Origin: Candidatus Bathyarchaeota archaeon
GTDB lineage: Archaea; Thermoproteota; Bathyarchaeia; Bathyarchaeales; SOJC01
Length of the DNA stretch: 34,262 nt
Assembly (NCBI GenBank): GCA_020352645.1
Contig: CP070683.1
Location: 1,157,514-1,191,775, forward strand
Direction: 5' to 3'
How positions within the stretch are numbered: position 1 is the stretch's first letter; each line of letters starts with the position of its first letter. The notes beneath the pieces were generated by a model. It saw nothing but the letters and a program-made list of their open reading frames with translations, was not told where the DNA came from and did not search any database. Made by a program: the position numbers and the translations under genes. This document shows, piece after piece, positions 23,541 to 30,688 of this stretch.

Positions 23541-23611
23541 TGCGCCATCTGCCCTATTCGGATTTGCATGTAGAAAACAGAAAAGGATTATGAAATCCGA
23601 ATATGAATCAG

Positions 23612-24628
23612 CTAGTGACGTTGTCGTCGCATTATCTTGGAGTAAGGATCTTTGGCAACCTTTGGAAACACAGATGTATGCTTTCCCCTGCGAAGTATCC
23701 TCTTTTTATCTTCTGTGAAGGCTCCGATCAGGGTTGCTTCGATTTCGTTCTTGGCAAGTTCTCGAAGTGCATCTTCGGTCTTTTGCGAGTCTATGGAAGC
23801 AACAAGACTGCCTGTGGAGGATATTGAGAGTATCTCGGTTCGGGAAAGATTGAATTGTCTTCGCACCGCTCTCACTTCCTCTAGGATTGGAAGTTTTTCC
23901 CGATAGATAATGAACCCAAGATTCGAGCTATCAGCCATTTCATTCAAGCACATCACTAACCCGCCTTCGGTAATGTCGTGCATAGCGTGGACTCCTTCAA
24001 TCTCACTTAGACGAGATGCTTCCGCGACGCATGATTGCCTACTCATTAGACTTTGCAGTTCACGGGTTCGATTGACGTTGAAGAGGCTTTCTGCAAGAGC
24101 TTTATGGGTTAAGGTGAAGTTAACAACGGTCTCCAAGCCGATTTGCTTGGTGCACACTATGTAATCGCCACACTGGGCTCCTCCGGGAGTTATCAACCTG
24201 TCTTTGCTGACAAACCCATATGCTGTGCAAGCCCCGACGATGGTAGCAAGTCCATCATAAGTTCCTGTATGCCCTGTTATAATTGTCATATTGAGTCCAT
24301 CTGCTGCCGTGCAAACTTGCTCCATTATTTCTATGAAAACATTCGCTTTTGTTTTGGGTGGACCTAAAAGGTTGATTGTGCAGAATTCAGGTTTTGCGCC
24401 GAATAGGGCTACGTCTGAAGCTGCATAATGTACCAGCAGCCATCCGAACCATTCTTCGGGTACGTCGATGCAAGGGTCTGTTGAAACAACAAGATATTCA
24501 TCTTCGTTTATCGAGTGAACACCTGAATCTAAACCTGGGGCGGGAAGGATTATAACTTTCGGATTTTTCCTTATGCATTTGAGCAATTTCTTAAGTTCTT
24601 TATTAGGCAGTTTTCCCACGTCAATCAT
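23612..24628 (-). CDS. AIR-synthase-fold protein (PurM/HypE/ThiL-like) in TPP operon
   Basis: The 338-residue protein has the two-domain PurM-like fold shared by aminoimidazole ribonucleotide synthase, HypE, SelD and thiamine-monophosphate kinase, which bind ATP and phosphorylate or activate an amide or phosphate. Motifs: VVSTDPCIDVPEEWFGWLLV and HYAASDVALFGAKPEF (N-domain ATP site), ITGHTGTYDGL, and MHDITEGGLVMCLNEMA (the second domain's Gly-rich loop). It resembles the archaeal HypE-related group (COG0309) more than classical ThiL, whose DD metal pair is not seen. It is the last gene of the TPP-riboswitch operon, 11 nt after the RecA-like ATPase, so a thiamine-linked role is possible though unproven. 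Confidence 0.87.
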   Translation of the reverse strand: MIDVGKLPNKELKKLLKCIRKNPKVIILPAPGLDSGVHSINEDEYLVVSTDPCIDVPEEWFGWLLVHYAASDVALFGAKPEFCTINLLGPPKTKANVFIEIMEQVCTAADGLNMTIITGHTGTYDGLATIVGACTAYGFVSKDRLITPGGAQCGDYIVCTKQIGLETVVNFTLTHKALAESLFNVNRTRELQSLMSRQSCVAEASRLSEIEGVHAMHDITEGGLVMCLNEMADSSNLGFIIYREKLPILEEVRAVRRQFNLSRTEILSISSTGSLVASIDSQKTEDALRELAKNEIEATLIGAFTEDKKRILRRGKHTSVFPKVAKDPYSKIMRRQRH

Positions 24629-24639
24629 ATCCCGAGAGG

Positions 24640-25350
24640 TTATGTTCTCAGCGTCTCAATGCCGTCGCTTGTTATGTTGAAGGGCAACCATTCCAAAGGG
24701 TGACTGCTGCCTTCCATCTTTACTATGCGCAGTTCTCTGCAACATCTTTCGTCATTGAATCTGAAGAAGAAAATGTTATGAGCTTTGTTTAGGTCTATGT
24801 CTGTGGCTCGTTGAGTTGCAGGATCTCTATTCGTAGCAGCAGTCATTATGTCGATGTTAACTATGTTGTCAAAGTGGCTCCAGTTGATGGTCCAGTCTTC
24901 CACTGGCTCCATGTATTTCAGGTCGTAGAGTGAGAAGAGCTGCTCGCTGAAATCTCCGGCTGCAAATCTCGTCACCTTTTTCTTGGAGATTAGGTGATCA
25001 ACGCGTTTCATTTTCTCAAAGTCTTCAAGGCTGAAGTAAATCACTCTTGGGTCTTTTGGGAATGGCTCGAAGTGCGGAAAGGCTTGTATGGCGATGAATT
25101 TGCCTTTCTCAATGTACGGTTCGATGTTCCAGCCGAAGGACTTGAAGTAGGAGATTAAGCGTGGAAACGGTTTGTCCATTACGTCGTAGGCAACAGACTC
25201 TCCTTCCTGCAGTCCCTGCCAGAGAAACTGCATAGCGAAAACGGTTTTTCCAGTGCCCGGAGGACCATAGAGAATGTTTCGTGAGCCGGATTCTATACCG
25301 CCTGCTATGAGATCGTCAAACCCTTTTATTCCAGTTTTTAGCTTTGCCAT
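24640..25350 (-). CDS. RecA-superfamily ATPase (KaiC/RAD55/GvpD-like)
   Basis: Single RecA-like domain of 236 residues. It opens with LKTGIKGFDDLIAGGIESGS, the KaiC-family lead into Walker A GPPGTGKT near 30-37, then FAMQFLWQGLQEGESVAYDVMDKPFPRLISYFKSFGW. The usual Walker B (hVIDSL) is not clear; NIVNIDIMTAAT may fill that place. Archaeal proteins of this kind are annotated as RAD55-family ATPases and act as regulatory ATPases of unknown targets. It starts 2 nt after the thiamine transporter gene and precedes the AIR-synthase-like gene, so it is in a TPP-controlled unit. It does not look like an ECF-transporter ATPase (no ABC signature). Confidence 0.88.
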   Translation of the reverse strand: MAKLKTGIKGFDDLIAGGIESGSRNILYGPPGTGKTVFAMQFLWQGLQEGESVAYDVMDKPFPRLISYFKSFGWNIEPYIEKGKFIAIQAFPHFEPFPKDPRVIYFSLEDFEKMKRVDHLISKKKVTRFAAGDFSEQLFSLYDLKYMEPVEDWTINWSHFDNIVNIDIMTAATNRDPATQRATDIDLNKAHNIFFFRFNDERCCRELRIVKMEGSSHPLEWLPFNITSDGIETLRT

Positions 25351-25352
25351 TC

Positions 25353-25925
25353 TTATCTTCCAGTATGAAGAGAGTATTCAAGTGTTCCTCTTTTGACTAA
25401 GATGGTGATTACTATAGCGCTGATGACGAACTCTACCAGTAGGAAGCTGCCGTTGTAGACAGCTGGCCACAACCATTGTCCCCACTCTGGGGGGAAATCG
25501 TAAACGCTAACCCAAATGAAAGCTCCAACGAGGTAATGTATAAGGAACTTCACAAGCACACCGACGGCAGCGCCAACGTTTGCAAGGATTACAGATGATT
25601 CTTTGTGAAAAAGTCCTGCAAGCCCGAGCACTCCGAAAGCTACTGGATATTCAAGAATGACTTGAATTGGAGTTACAGCAATATTCGCTGCACCTACAAG
25701 CATGACATCGATGAACAACGCTAAGATGCCGAAAATCGCTCCTGCAAATAGCCCTGTTTTAACTCCTCTTCTCAATGCCAACCACATCACAGGAACCATG
25801 CTGCCTAGGGTCACTGAACCTCCATATTGCAAGGAGAACGGACGAATGGCGTACAAGACTGCTGATAGGGCAGAAAGAACTATGATTTCCGCAAGAATTC
25901 CAGTCTCAATTTTAGGTTTGTTCAT
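25353..25925 (-). CDS. thiT: ThiT-like ECF thiamine transporter S component
   Basis: Substrate-binding membrane subunit for thiamine uptake. The roughly 190-residue protein has six hydrophobic helices; the loop LQYGGSVTLGSMVPVMWLALRRGVK matches the ThiT signature (GGSVTLGSM...P...ALRRG), and WVSVYDFPPEWGQWLWPAVYNGSF late in the protein supplies aromatic residues typical of the thiamine pocket. The longer open frame starts at 26003, inside the TPP riboswitch; the ATG at 25925 is the true start, with GGAGG 8-9 nt upstream in the riboswitch's 3' end. ECF energising subunits are not in the window. It leads a three-gene unit. Confidence 0.9.
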   Translation of the reverse strand: MNKPKIETGILAEIIVLSALSAVLYAIRPFSLQYGGSVTLGSMVPVMWLALRRGVKTGLFAGAIFGILALFIDVMLVGAANIAVTPIQVILEYPVAFGVLGLAGLFHKESSVILANVGAAVGVLVKFLIHYLVGAFIWVSVYDFPPEWGQWLWPAVYNGSFLLVEFVISAIVITILVKRGTLEYSLHTGR

Positions 25926-25930
25926 GCTTT

Positions 25931-26024
25931 TTCCCTCCGCCAGTATTATCTGGATCAGGTTTTGAGGGTCGACGGGTTTCACCCATCTTCTCAGCCGGGT
26001 CATATCCCAGCTCCCCTGTTCGGT
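25931..26024 (-). ncRNA. TPP (THI-box) riboswitch
   Basis: Read on the minus strand, the leader has the THI-box elements in order: AGGGGAGC, GGCTGAGA, TGGGTGAAACCC, then ACCTGATCCAGATAATACTGGCGGAGGGA. These match the TPP aptamer's conserved CUGAGA and ACCUGAUC-GGAUAAU-CC-GCG-AGGGA cores. The GGAGG Shine-Dalgarno of thiT is inside the conserved 3' end of the aptamer, 8-9 nt before the ATG, so TPP binding should hide it and stop translation. The promoter's predicted transcript start lies right at the aptamer's 5' edge. Very likely correct. Confidence 0.95.
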
Positions 26025-26041
26025 CTAAGAGGAAAGAATCA

Positions 26042-26050
26042 AGTATATAA
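26042..26050 (-). promoter_or_regulatory. TATA box for riboswitch-thiT operon
   Basis: TTATATACT on the minus strand, about 22 nt before the riboswitch's first paired bases. The expected transcription start (about 26-27 nt from the centre) falls near 26020, at the aptamer edge, which supports both calls. Confidence 0.55.
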
Positions 26051-26192
26051 CGGTAGCGATGCAAAAAGACTTGAAGCGAGAACAGAGACTGGTTTTTGTC
26101 TTGCACAGTGCTGACAAATACTAGGCTTTCGTTAGAAGATACTTGTGCCTAATCAATGCGTGCCGGGGACAAACTTTGGTCGCTGTCGAATA

Positions 26193-26201
26193 GCTTTATA
26201 A
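26193..26201 (+). promoter_or_regulatory. TATA box of ribK
   Basis: GCTTTATAA is centred about 38 nt before the ribK ATG. Predicted transcription start is near 26224, giving an 11-nt leader without a strong Shine-Dalgarno site. The 309-nt span 25926-26234 between thiT and ribK holds this box, the thiT promoter and the TPP riboswitch, and no gene. Confidence 0.55.
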
Positions 26202-26234
26202 CTAGTAGCTTCTCGTTTTTGGGTAGGTTCCGAA

Positions 26235-26936
26235 ATGAATATGATCCTAACGAGCCCTCTATCATGGAGGCTGCAATTCATGCTTTACAAACTTGCGGAG
26301 ATAGGCGCCTTTCATAGAACTGTAAAAGTGTCAACCCAATATCTGGCTGAAAAGATGGGTGTCTCCCAACAGACGGCCTCCAGGCAGCTCATAGAGCTGG
26401 AAAAACTGAGCTGGATTCAGCGAAATGTGACGGCGGAAGGATGCCTCATAAGGCTCTCTGACTCAGGCAAAGCACAGCTGAAGACTCTTTATTCTAGATT
26501 GAAGATTATTGTTGAAGCGCGTCATCCAATATCAATGACTTTTGAAGGTGTGGTGTTCAGCGGTCTAGGCGAGGGTGCATATTATGTCAAGCAAGATGGT
26601 TATCGCAAACAGTTTATGGAAAAACTAGGCTTTGATCCCTTCCCTGGAACTTTGAACATTCGGCTCACTTCTGATTATGATATGAAGGTTAGAGAAGAGT
26701 TAGAGAGCTATCCAGCCATTGAAATCGAGGGCTTCAAGAACGAATCTAGAACATTTGGTGCGGTCAAATGCTATCCAATCCTATTAAATAATAAAGCAAA
26801 AGGTGCTTTGATATTTGCCTTGAGAACTCACTATGACTCTGCAGTTCTCGAGATAATCGCGCCTCAATTCTTGCGTAATCAGTTAAGGATTAGAGACAAA
26901 CAGAAAGTGAAAATCGAAGTTTTCACCATGCCCTAG
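26235..26936 (+). CDS. ribK: CTP-dependent riboflavin kinase with N-terminal HTH (RibK)
   Basis: Phosphorylates riboflavin to FMN with CTP, the archaeal route. The 233-residue protein has an N-terminal winged helix-turn-helix (about 1-85; VSTQYLAEKMGVSQQTASRQLIELE) and a C-terminal kinase domain beginning TFEGVVFSGLGEGAYYVKQDGY, with FDPFPGTLNIRL as the nucleotide/riboflavin motif. The HTH suggests it also acts as a regulator, as in other archaeal fused forms; its own promoter or the ribL operon would be natural targets. It ends 19 nt from the facing ribL gene, whose enzyme completes FAD synthesis. Confidence 0.96.
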   Translation: MNMILTSPLSWRLQFMLYKLAEIGAFHRTVKVSTQYLAEKMGVSQQTASRQLIELEKLSWIQRNVTAEGCLIRLSDSGKAQLKTLYSRLKIIVEARHPISMTFEGVVFSGLGEGAYYVKQDGYRKQFMEKLGFDPFPGTLNIRLTSDYDMKVREELESYPAIEIEGFKNESRTFGAVKCYPILLNNKAKGALIFALRTHYDSAVLEIIAPQFLRNQLRIRDKQKVKIEVFTMP

Positions 26937-26955
26937 TAGCCGCAGTTGCGTCACT

Positions 26956-27432
26956 CTATTGCAGCCTTTTGTAAAGCTCAATTATCTTTCTCTTGATTTC
27001 GGAGCTGCTGTTAAGTTCATCTTCGCTGAACTTGCCGATCTTCTGAACCTTCGTGTTTAGGCTTCTTTCTCTTATGATTTTCTTCACTAGATGTCCAATG
27101 CTTTCTTGGTCATGTCCCAAGACAACTACGTCAGGCTTTATCTTCATGATCACATCTCCGATATTGAACTCCTCGTATCCCAGGATAGCTTCATCAACGA
27201 CCTTCAGAGACTCTACAAGTGCCCGCCGTTGGTTCTCAGACATTACTGGTTTCTCCCCTTTTCTCTGTTCCACTGTCTTGTCCCGTGCAACAATTACAAT
27301 TAGCTCTCCGTTTTCTCCAGCTACCTTCTTAGCTTCCTCTAGGAACTTAACGTGTCCTAGATGTAGTAGATCGAAGACTCCTGCTGCCAGAATTATCTGT
27401 CTATTTGTTTCTTTTGTGCTTCTTCTGGCCAT
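26956..27432 (-). CDS. ribL: FAD synthetase, archaeal RibL (cytidylyltransferase fold)
   Basis: Adenylylates FMN to FAD. The 158-residue protein is a class I nucleotidyltransferase with AAGVFDLLHLGHVKFLEEAKK (HLGH, residues 24-27) and the later KPVMSENQRRALVESL and RSLNTKVQKIGKF; the ISSTS-like motif is represented by LNSSSEIKRKI. Length and motifs match archaeal RibL; glycerol-3-phosphate cytidylyltransferase is the main look-alike, but ribK next door supports FAD synthesis. The start overlaps the DUF357 gene by 40 nt, so translation is coupled in a dphB-DUF357-ribL unit. Confidence 0.93.
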   Translation of the reverse strand: MARRSTKETNRQIILAAGVFDLLHLGHVKFLEEAKKVAGENGELIVIVARDKTVEQRKGEKPVMSENQRRALVESLKVVDEAILGYEEFNIGDVIMKIKPDVVVLGHDQESIGHLVKKIIRERSLNTKVQKIGKFSEDELNSSSEIKRKIIELYKRLQ

Positions 27433-27668
27433 TGGAATTCCACTATCCCAAGTAGTCTCAATGCATCAAGCAATCCTTCGCAGTAGACTATAGATACCAG
27501 AGCGGTCTCAAATTTTTTTTGGCTGCGATAGTATTCTGCGTCTTCCAAGTATCTTCTTGCGTAGTCTAGTATCCCTTTGTCTTCTGTTTCATTGAAGGAA
27601 TGCTTTAGCCCTTGAAAGGCTTTTTTCGTGTTTCTAATATATTTGTCAACAAGGTTTTCTGTTTTCAT
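27393..27668 (-). CDS. DUF357 protein
   Basis: Small archaeal helical protein of about 91 residues. Helices with NLVDKYIRNTKKAFQGLKHSF, GILDYARRYLEDAEYYRSQKKFETALVSIVYCEGLLDALRLLGIVEFQW match the DUF357 family, a TPR-like helical bundle found next to RibL or nucleotidyltransferase genes in many archaea. The open frame reaches 27710, but the ATG at 27668 forms an ATGA overlap with dphB and fits the family N-terminus, so I use it. Overlaps ribL by 40 nt. Function is not known. Confidence 0.92.
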   Translation of the reverse strand: MKTENLVDKYIRNTKKAFQGLKHSFNETEDKGILDYARRYLEDAEYYRSQKKFETALVSIVYCEGLLDALRLLGIVEFQWPEEAQKKQIDR

Positions 27669-28468
27669 TTGTTGTTCGTCCGCACGCTTTCTGGAGCATT
27701 GGCTAGCCAAATTAGAGCTTCCGCTTCCATGAAATGAAGCTTTCCTGGGAAAACGAGTGCATGGGGTGGATCGCCGAAATCATAATTCAGGATTCCGTCA
27801 ATCCATCCGGCTTTAACAGTAGGCCTTTTGGAGCCTGCCCTTGCAATTCCTAGAGCCAAAGTGTTTTTTTTGATCACAGACTCTTGTCTTCTTTTCTCTA
27901 TGGACATAAGTACTTTCAATGCGTCTTTCACGGTCATGAGTTGATTCTCTTCAGCATCAATATCTAGGAAGCAGAGTGTGTGCAGATTTCGCTCCATGTT
28001 TGCCTTTATCACATCGTAAGGAGTTTCAGAAATTGTTCCGTTCTTGGAGAAAGGAACTGTAACGCTTCGCCCAAACTTGTAGTTTTGTAGGCCTGAAAGC
28101 CCAACAACAGCTGACAGGATGGATGCGGCATGAACCAACCTCGTTCTGATGCCTGCTTTCTCAGCTCTTATTCGAAGATCTACATGCGTAGTGGCGACGA
28201 GTGGATCTCCAGGCACCAAGAGAACTGTTTTTCCTTTTTGTGCAGCTGAGAGGATTTTCCTGCCGCTTTCTTCTTCAAGCTCTCTTCGAGAGAGTAGCCC
28301 GATTCCTTTGCCTGAGAGCTTTTCCAGTGCGGCGATATCCAGTCCACTCATTCTACTCGTGTAGAATTCTGCGTAGACAGAGTCCGCTTCCTTCATCTCG
28401 TTTAGGCCACGTATAGAGATGTCCTCTTCGTCATATAGTCCTAAGCCGATGAAAACAAGTTCATTCAT
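27665..28468 (-). CDS. dphB: Diphthine synthase
   Basis: Uses S-adenosylmethionine to methylate the histidine-linked intermediate on elongation factor 2 during diphthamide synthesis, a modification found only in archaea and eukaryotes. The 267-residue protein is a tetrapyrrole-methylase-like fold: ELVFIGLGLYDEEDISIRGL at the start, VYAEFYTSRM, LLVPGDPLVATTHVDLR (the SAM loop) and HAASILSAVVGLSGLQNYKFG. Full length for the family. First gene of an overlapping unit with DUF357 and ribL. Confidence 0.97.
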   Translation of the reverse strand: MNELVFIGLGLYDEEDISIRGLNEMKEADSVYAEFYTSRMSGLDIAALEKLSGKGIGLLSRRELEEESGRKILSAAQKGKTVLLVPGDPLVATTHVDLRIRAEKAGIRTRLVHAASILSAVVGLSGLQNYKFGRSVTVPFSKNGTISETPYDVIKANMERNLHTLCFLDIDAEENQLMTVKDALKVLMSIEKRRQESVIKKNTLALGIARAGSKRPTVKAGWIDGILNYDFGDPPHALVFPGKLHFMEAEALIWLANAPESVRTNNK

Positions 28469-28577
28469 TCGGAATCCGCTGATCTATTAAGCAGTAGAGA
28501 ATATTAGAGTAGTGCGCTATTCAGCGTTAGCTTTCTAGTGGAGTTTCTAGAATCGTGTATGTCCATGCGGATTCTGA

Positions 28578-29249
28578 TTGAATACATTGATGAACCATAT
28601 TGATTTCTCATTCATAATGTATTTCACACTTCAATCGGTTAGACTACAATCTGTGGTTTGCGTGTCAAGAAGAGTAAGCGATGTGATGACCACAGATGTC
28701 AAGACAATAGAGACCAATTGCACTGTCTCTCAGGCAGTCAAGACCATGAATCGAAATGAAATCGGCTGCGTTGTGATCACAAACAAGGGGAAGCCCGTTG
28801 GGATACTGACCGAGAGGGACATTTTAAAAAGGGTTGTATACAAGGGTGATGTTCCAGCAAAGATGCAGGTCATCAAGGTTATGTCTAAACCGCTCATCAC
28901 TGTCAAGCCCGGCACCAAGATCGAAACTGCTATCAAATTAATGCTTAAGAAAAACATAAAAAAGCTGATTGTGGCAAAAGGTGTTCAGCTGCGTGGTATA
29001 CTGAGTCTAACCGACTTGTTGCCTTTGCTAGGGTCCGTTGACAAGATTGGTAGGCTTGCCCTAAGTAAGGCTCCCAAACATGTTAGGAAGGCCTTCCAAA
29101 TCTATTATGATCCAATAAGGCAGCTACGCAAAACCTGTCCGCTGACCATGTCAGGCGGAATGGCTATTAGCTGCTTAGGATCAAAGTGCATGTGGTACGC
29201 TTCTGACAGGTGCGTCTTCCTGAATCTAATCGAGAAGGTTGCTGCCTGA
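28578..29249 (+). CDS. CBS-pair protein with C-terminal Cys cluster
   Basis: Two CBS motifs form an adenosine-ligand sensor: VSDVMTTDVKTIETNCTVSQ ... IGCVVITNKGKPVGILTERDIL and VMSKPLITVKPGTKIETAIKLML ... LRGILSLTDLLPLL. After a charged linker the last 50 residues hold four Cys as CX11CX4CX7C (CPLTMSGGMAISC, CLGSKC, then MWYASDRC), a pattern with CxW/Y seen in other archaeal small domains and likely a zinc or Fe-S site. The start is uncertain: ATG 28578 and 28617 precede the domain by many residues, while GTG at 28653 or 28662 begins just before the first CBS motif. No partner gene is adjacent, so the ligand and target are unknown. Confidence 0.9.
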   Translation: MNTLMNHIDFSFIMYFTLQSVRLQSVVCVSRRVSDVMTTDVKTIETNCTVSQAVKTMNRNEIGCVVITNKGKPVGILTERDILKRVVYKGDVPAKMQVIKVMSKPLITVKPGTKIETAIKLMLKKNIKKLIVAKGVQLRGILSLTDLLPLLGSVDKIGRLALSKAPKHVRKAFQIYYDPIRQLRKTCPLTMSGGMAISCLGSKCMWYASDRCVFLNLIEKVAA

Positions 29250-29481
29250 CCCTCTGAGTAGTTTGCTCTAAGGTTTGCCATGAGCCAAGGGTATAACCTG
29301 AGGCTTCTCTTTTCATCAATCTCTTGGAGCTTGCGCCCTGTACATCTGCTTTGGTTGGCCATCTACATCAAGAAGGCTGTTCGGGTTCGGAAAGGAATAT
29401 CTAGAAGCGTTGAGCTGGCTCAGAACCCAACCGAAAGCTCTAAATTCCGTAGCAAAGGTTCTTTTCTGAAAGGAAGTTTGT

Positions 29482-29555
29482 GGGCCCGTAGCTCAGCAAG
29501 GCAGAGCGGCGGACTCTTAATCCGTAGGTCGCGGGTTCAATTCCCGTCGGGCCCG
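29482..29555 (+). tRNA. tRNA-Lys (anticodon CUU)
   Basis: Acceptor stem GGGCCCG pairs with CGGGCCC; D arm GCTC/GAGC with GG in the loop; anticodon stem GCGGA/TCCGT with loop CTCTTAA (anticodon CTT at 29516-29518); T arm GCGGG-TTCAATT-CCCGT; discriminator G. CCA follows in the DNA at 29556-29558. Five-base variable loop AGGTC, no intron. A TATA-like CTAAATT lies about 40 nt upstream. Confidence 0.97.
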
Positions 29556-29694
29556 CCATCCCTAGCGGCATCGAATAGTTTCTTGCGAGTCGAGCCTGCT
29601 TGAAAATTCGCACAGAGATCAGATACATATTAAATTACTGGAAAAAAGCTCGATTCCAGTTCAAACGGAACACACATAAGCACAACTGCATACT

Positions 29695-29727
29695 TCCCTC
29701 TTTTTTCTCGAAAGAGTAAGAAAGGGA
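29695..29727. repeat. Imperfect hairpin between convergent genes
   Basis: TCCC and GGGA flank a stem of T- and A-rich arms around CTC-GAAA-GAG, a GAAA tetraloop hairpin with mismatches. It lies between tRNA-Lys and the end of the facing methyltransferase gene, so it could help terminate one or both transcripts; archaea usually rely on T-runs instead. Single occurrence. Confidence 0.3.
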
Positions 29728-29768
29728 GAATGTGAAGAAAGGAGCGTCTGGCATAGATATGTGAAAGC

Positions 29769-30497
29769 CTACTTTTTCTCAGCGCACGCGACCAATACGC
29801 CTGCAGCATGCCTAACCAGAGGAGTCTTCTCCAGGAGCTCCTCGAAAAGCATCAGGATGTTTACTAGTTTCATTGATATTGGCAATCCACGAGTTGTCAG
29901 TAGCCAACCTAGCGGGAGGAAGCTGGCTTCCCTAATCACGATATTTTTTCGTTCCAGATTGCTGCTCTGAAGCATCTTCTTCAGCTGAAACCTGGTCACA
30001 TACTTCTCCATCGGCGGAGCTTTGTGGGATCCAAAGATTTGGGCAAAGCGACTCATATCTAATGGGCAGAGCTTGTTAGGGGTACAGATAATGACTTTGT
30101 CACTGCTTATTCTAACTGCTTCTCGTATTCCCTCAGATGGATGAGCCAGATGCTCTATTACATCAGTGTTGAAAACGATTTCGAAAGCGTTGTCTGCGAA
30201 TGGGGGGCATTCTGCATCAGCAACGAGTAGTGACACGTTGAAACCGTTCTCTCTCAATGATTTCCTTGCCCAAAGCAAGTTCTCTCTTGAAAGATCAAAG
30301 CCCACGAAGAACTTGATTCTTCCTTTCCTGCAGAGATGAAGAAGATACCTGCCATCTCCACACCCAACATCGACCAGCGTCTGACCTTCTAGATATCCAA
30401 GTCTTTCAGGAATTTTCAACCGTTCATTCATATGGTGCCATTCACCTAGCTTCGCTTTCCTTCCAGACTTACGTAGGTGCAAGTGCTCCATACTCAT
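29769..30497 (-). CDS. Class I SAM-dependent methyltransferase
   Basis: The 242-residue protein has the Rossmann methyltransferase motifs in order: TLVDVGCGDGRYLLHL (motif I), FFVGFDLSRENLLWARKSL (acidic residue of motif II), LLVADAECPPFADNAFEIVF (motif III/IV) and DVIEHLAHPSEGIREAVRI with VIICTPN. The substrate cannot be told; the DAECPPF...DVIEHL pattern is that of small-molecule or lipid/quinone-type enzymes. A long C-terminal tail after GLPISMKLVNILMLF is helical. It stands alone; the 190-nt gap upstream holds no gene I can see. Confidence 0.93.
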   Translation of the reverse strand: MSMEHLHLRKSGRKAKLGEWHHMNERLKIPERLGYLEGQTLVDVGCGDGRYLLHLCRKGRIKFFVGFDLSRENLLWARKSLRENGFNVSLLVADAECPPFADNAFEIVFNTDVIEHLAHPSEGIREAVRISSDKVIICTPNKLCPLDMSRFAQIFGSHKAPPMEKYVTRFQLKKMLQSSNLERKNIVIREASFLPLGWLLTTRGLPISMKLVNILMLFEELLEKTPLVRHAAGVLVACAEKK

Positions 30498-30688
30498 GTA
30501 AGCCTTCTTTGCCCTACCAGTCTGCGCCAGCTAACCTTCTCTCCTTAAGCCAACATCGACATAGACAGATGGAACTTCCCACTTATGTATCCTTAGCCTA
30601 AAGCGTTCTTACCTAAACTCCCGAAAAGTTCAACCTTACTTCTTTGGGAACTGCACGCGCGAACGCAGGCAAACAGCCGAACGGTTTT

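Noticed and set aside
25926-26003. N-terminal 26-residue extension of ThiT
   Set aside because: It is the TPP riboswitch read as codons; the ATG at 25925 with its GGAGG is the proper start.
29280-29603. 107-residue plus-strand frame across tRNA-Lys
   Set aside because: Runs straight through a complete tRNA; the part before the tRNA shows no family match.
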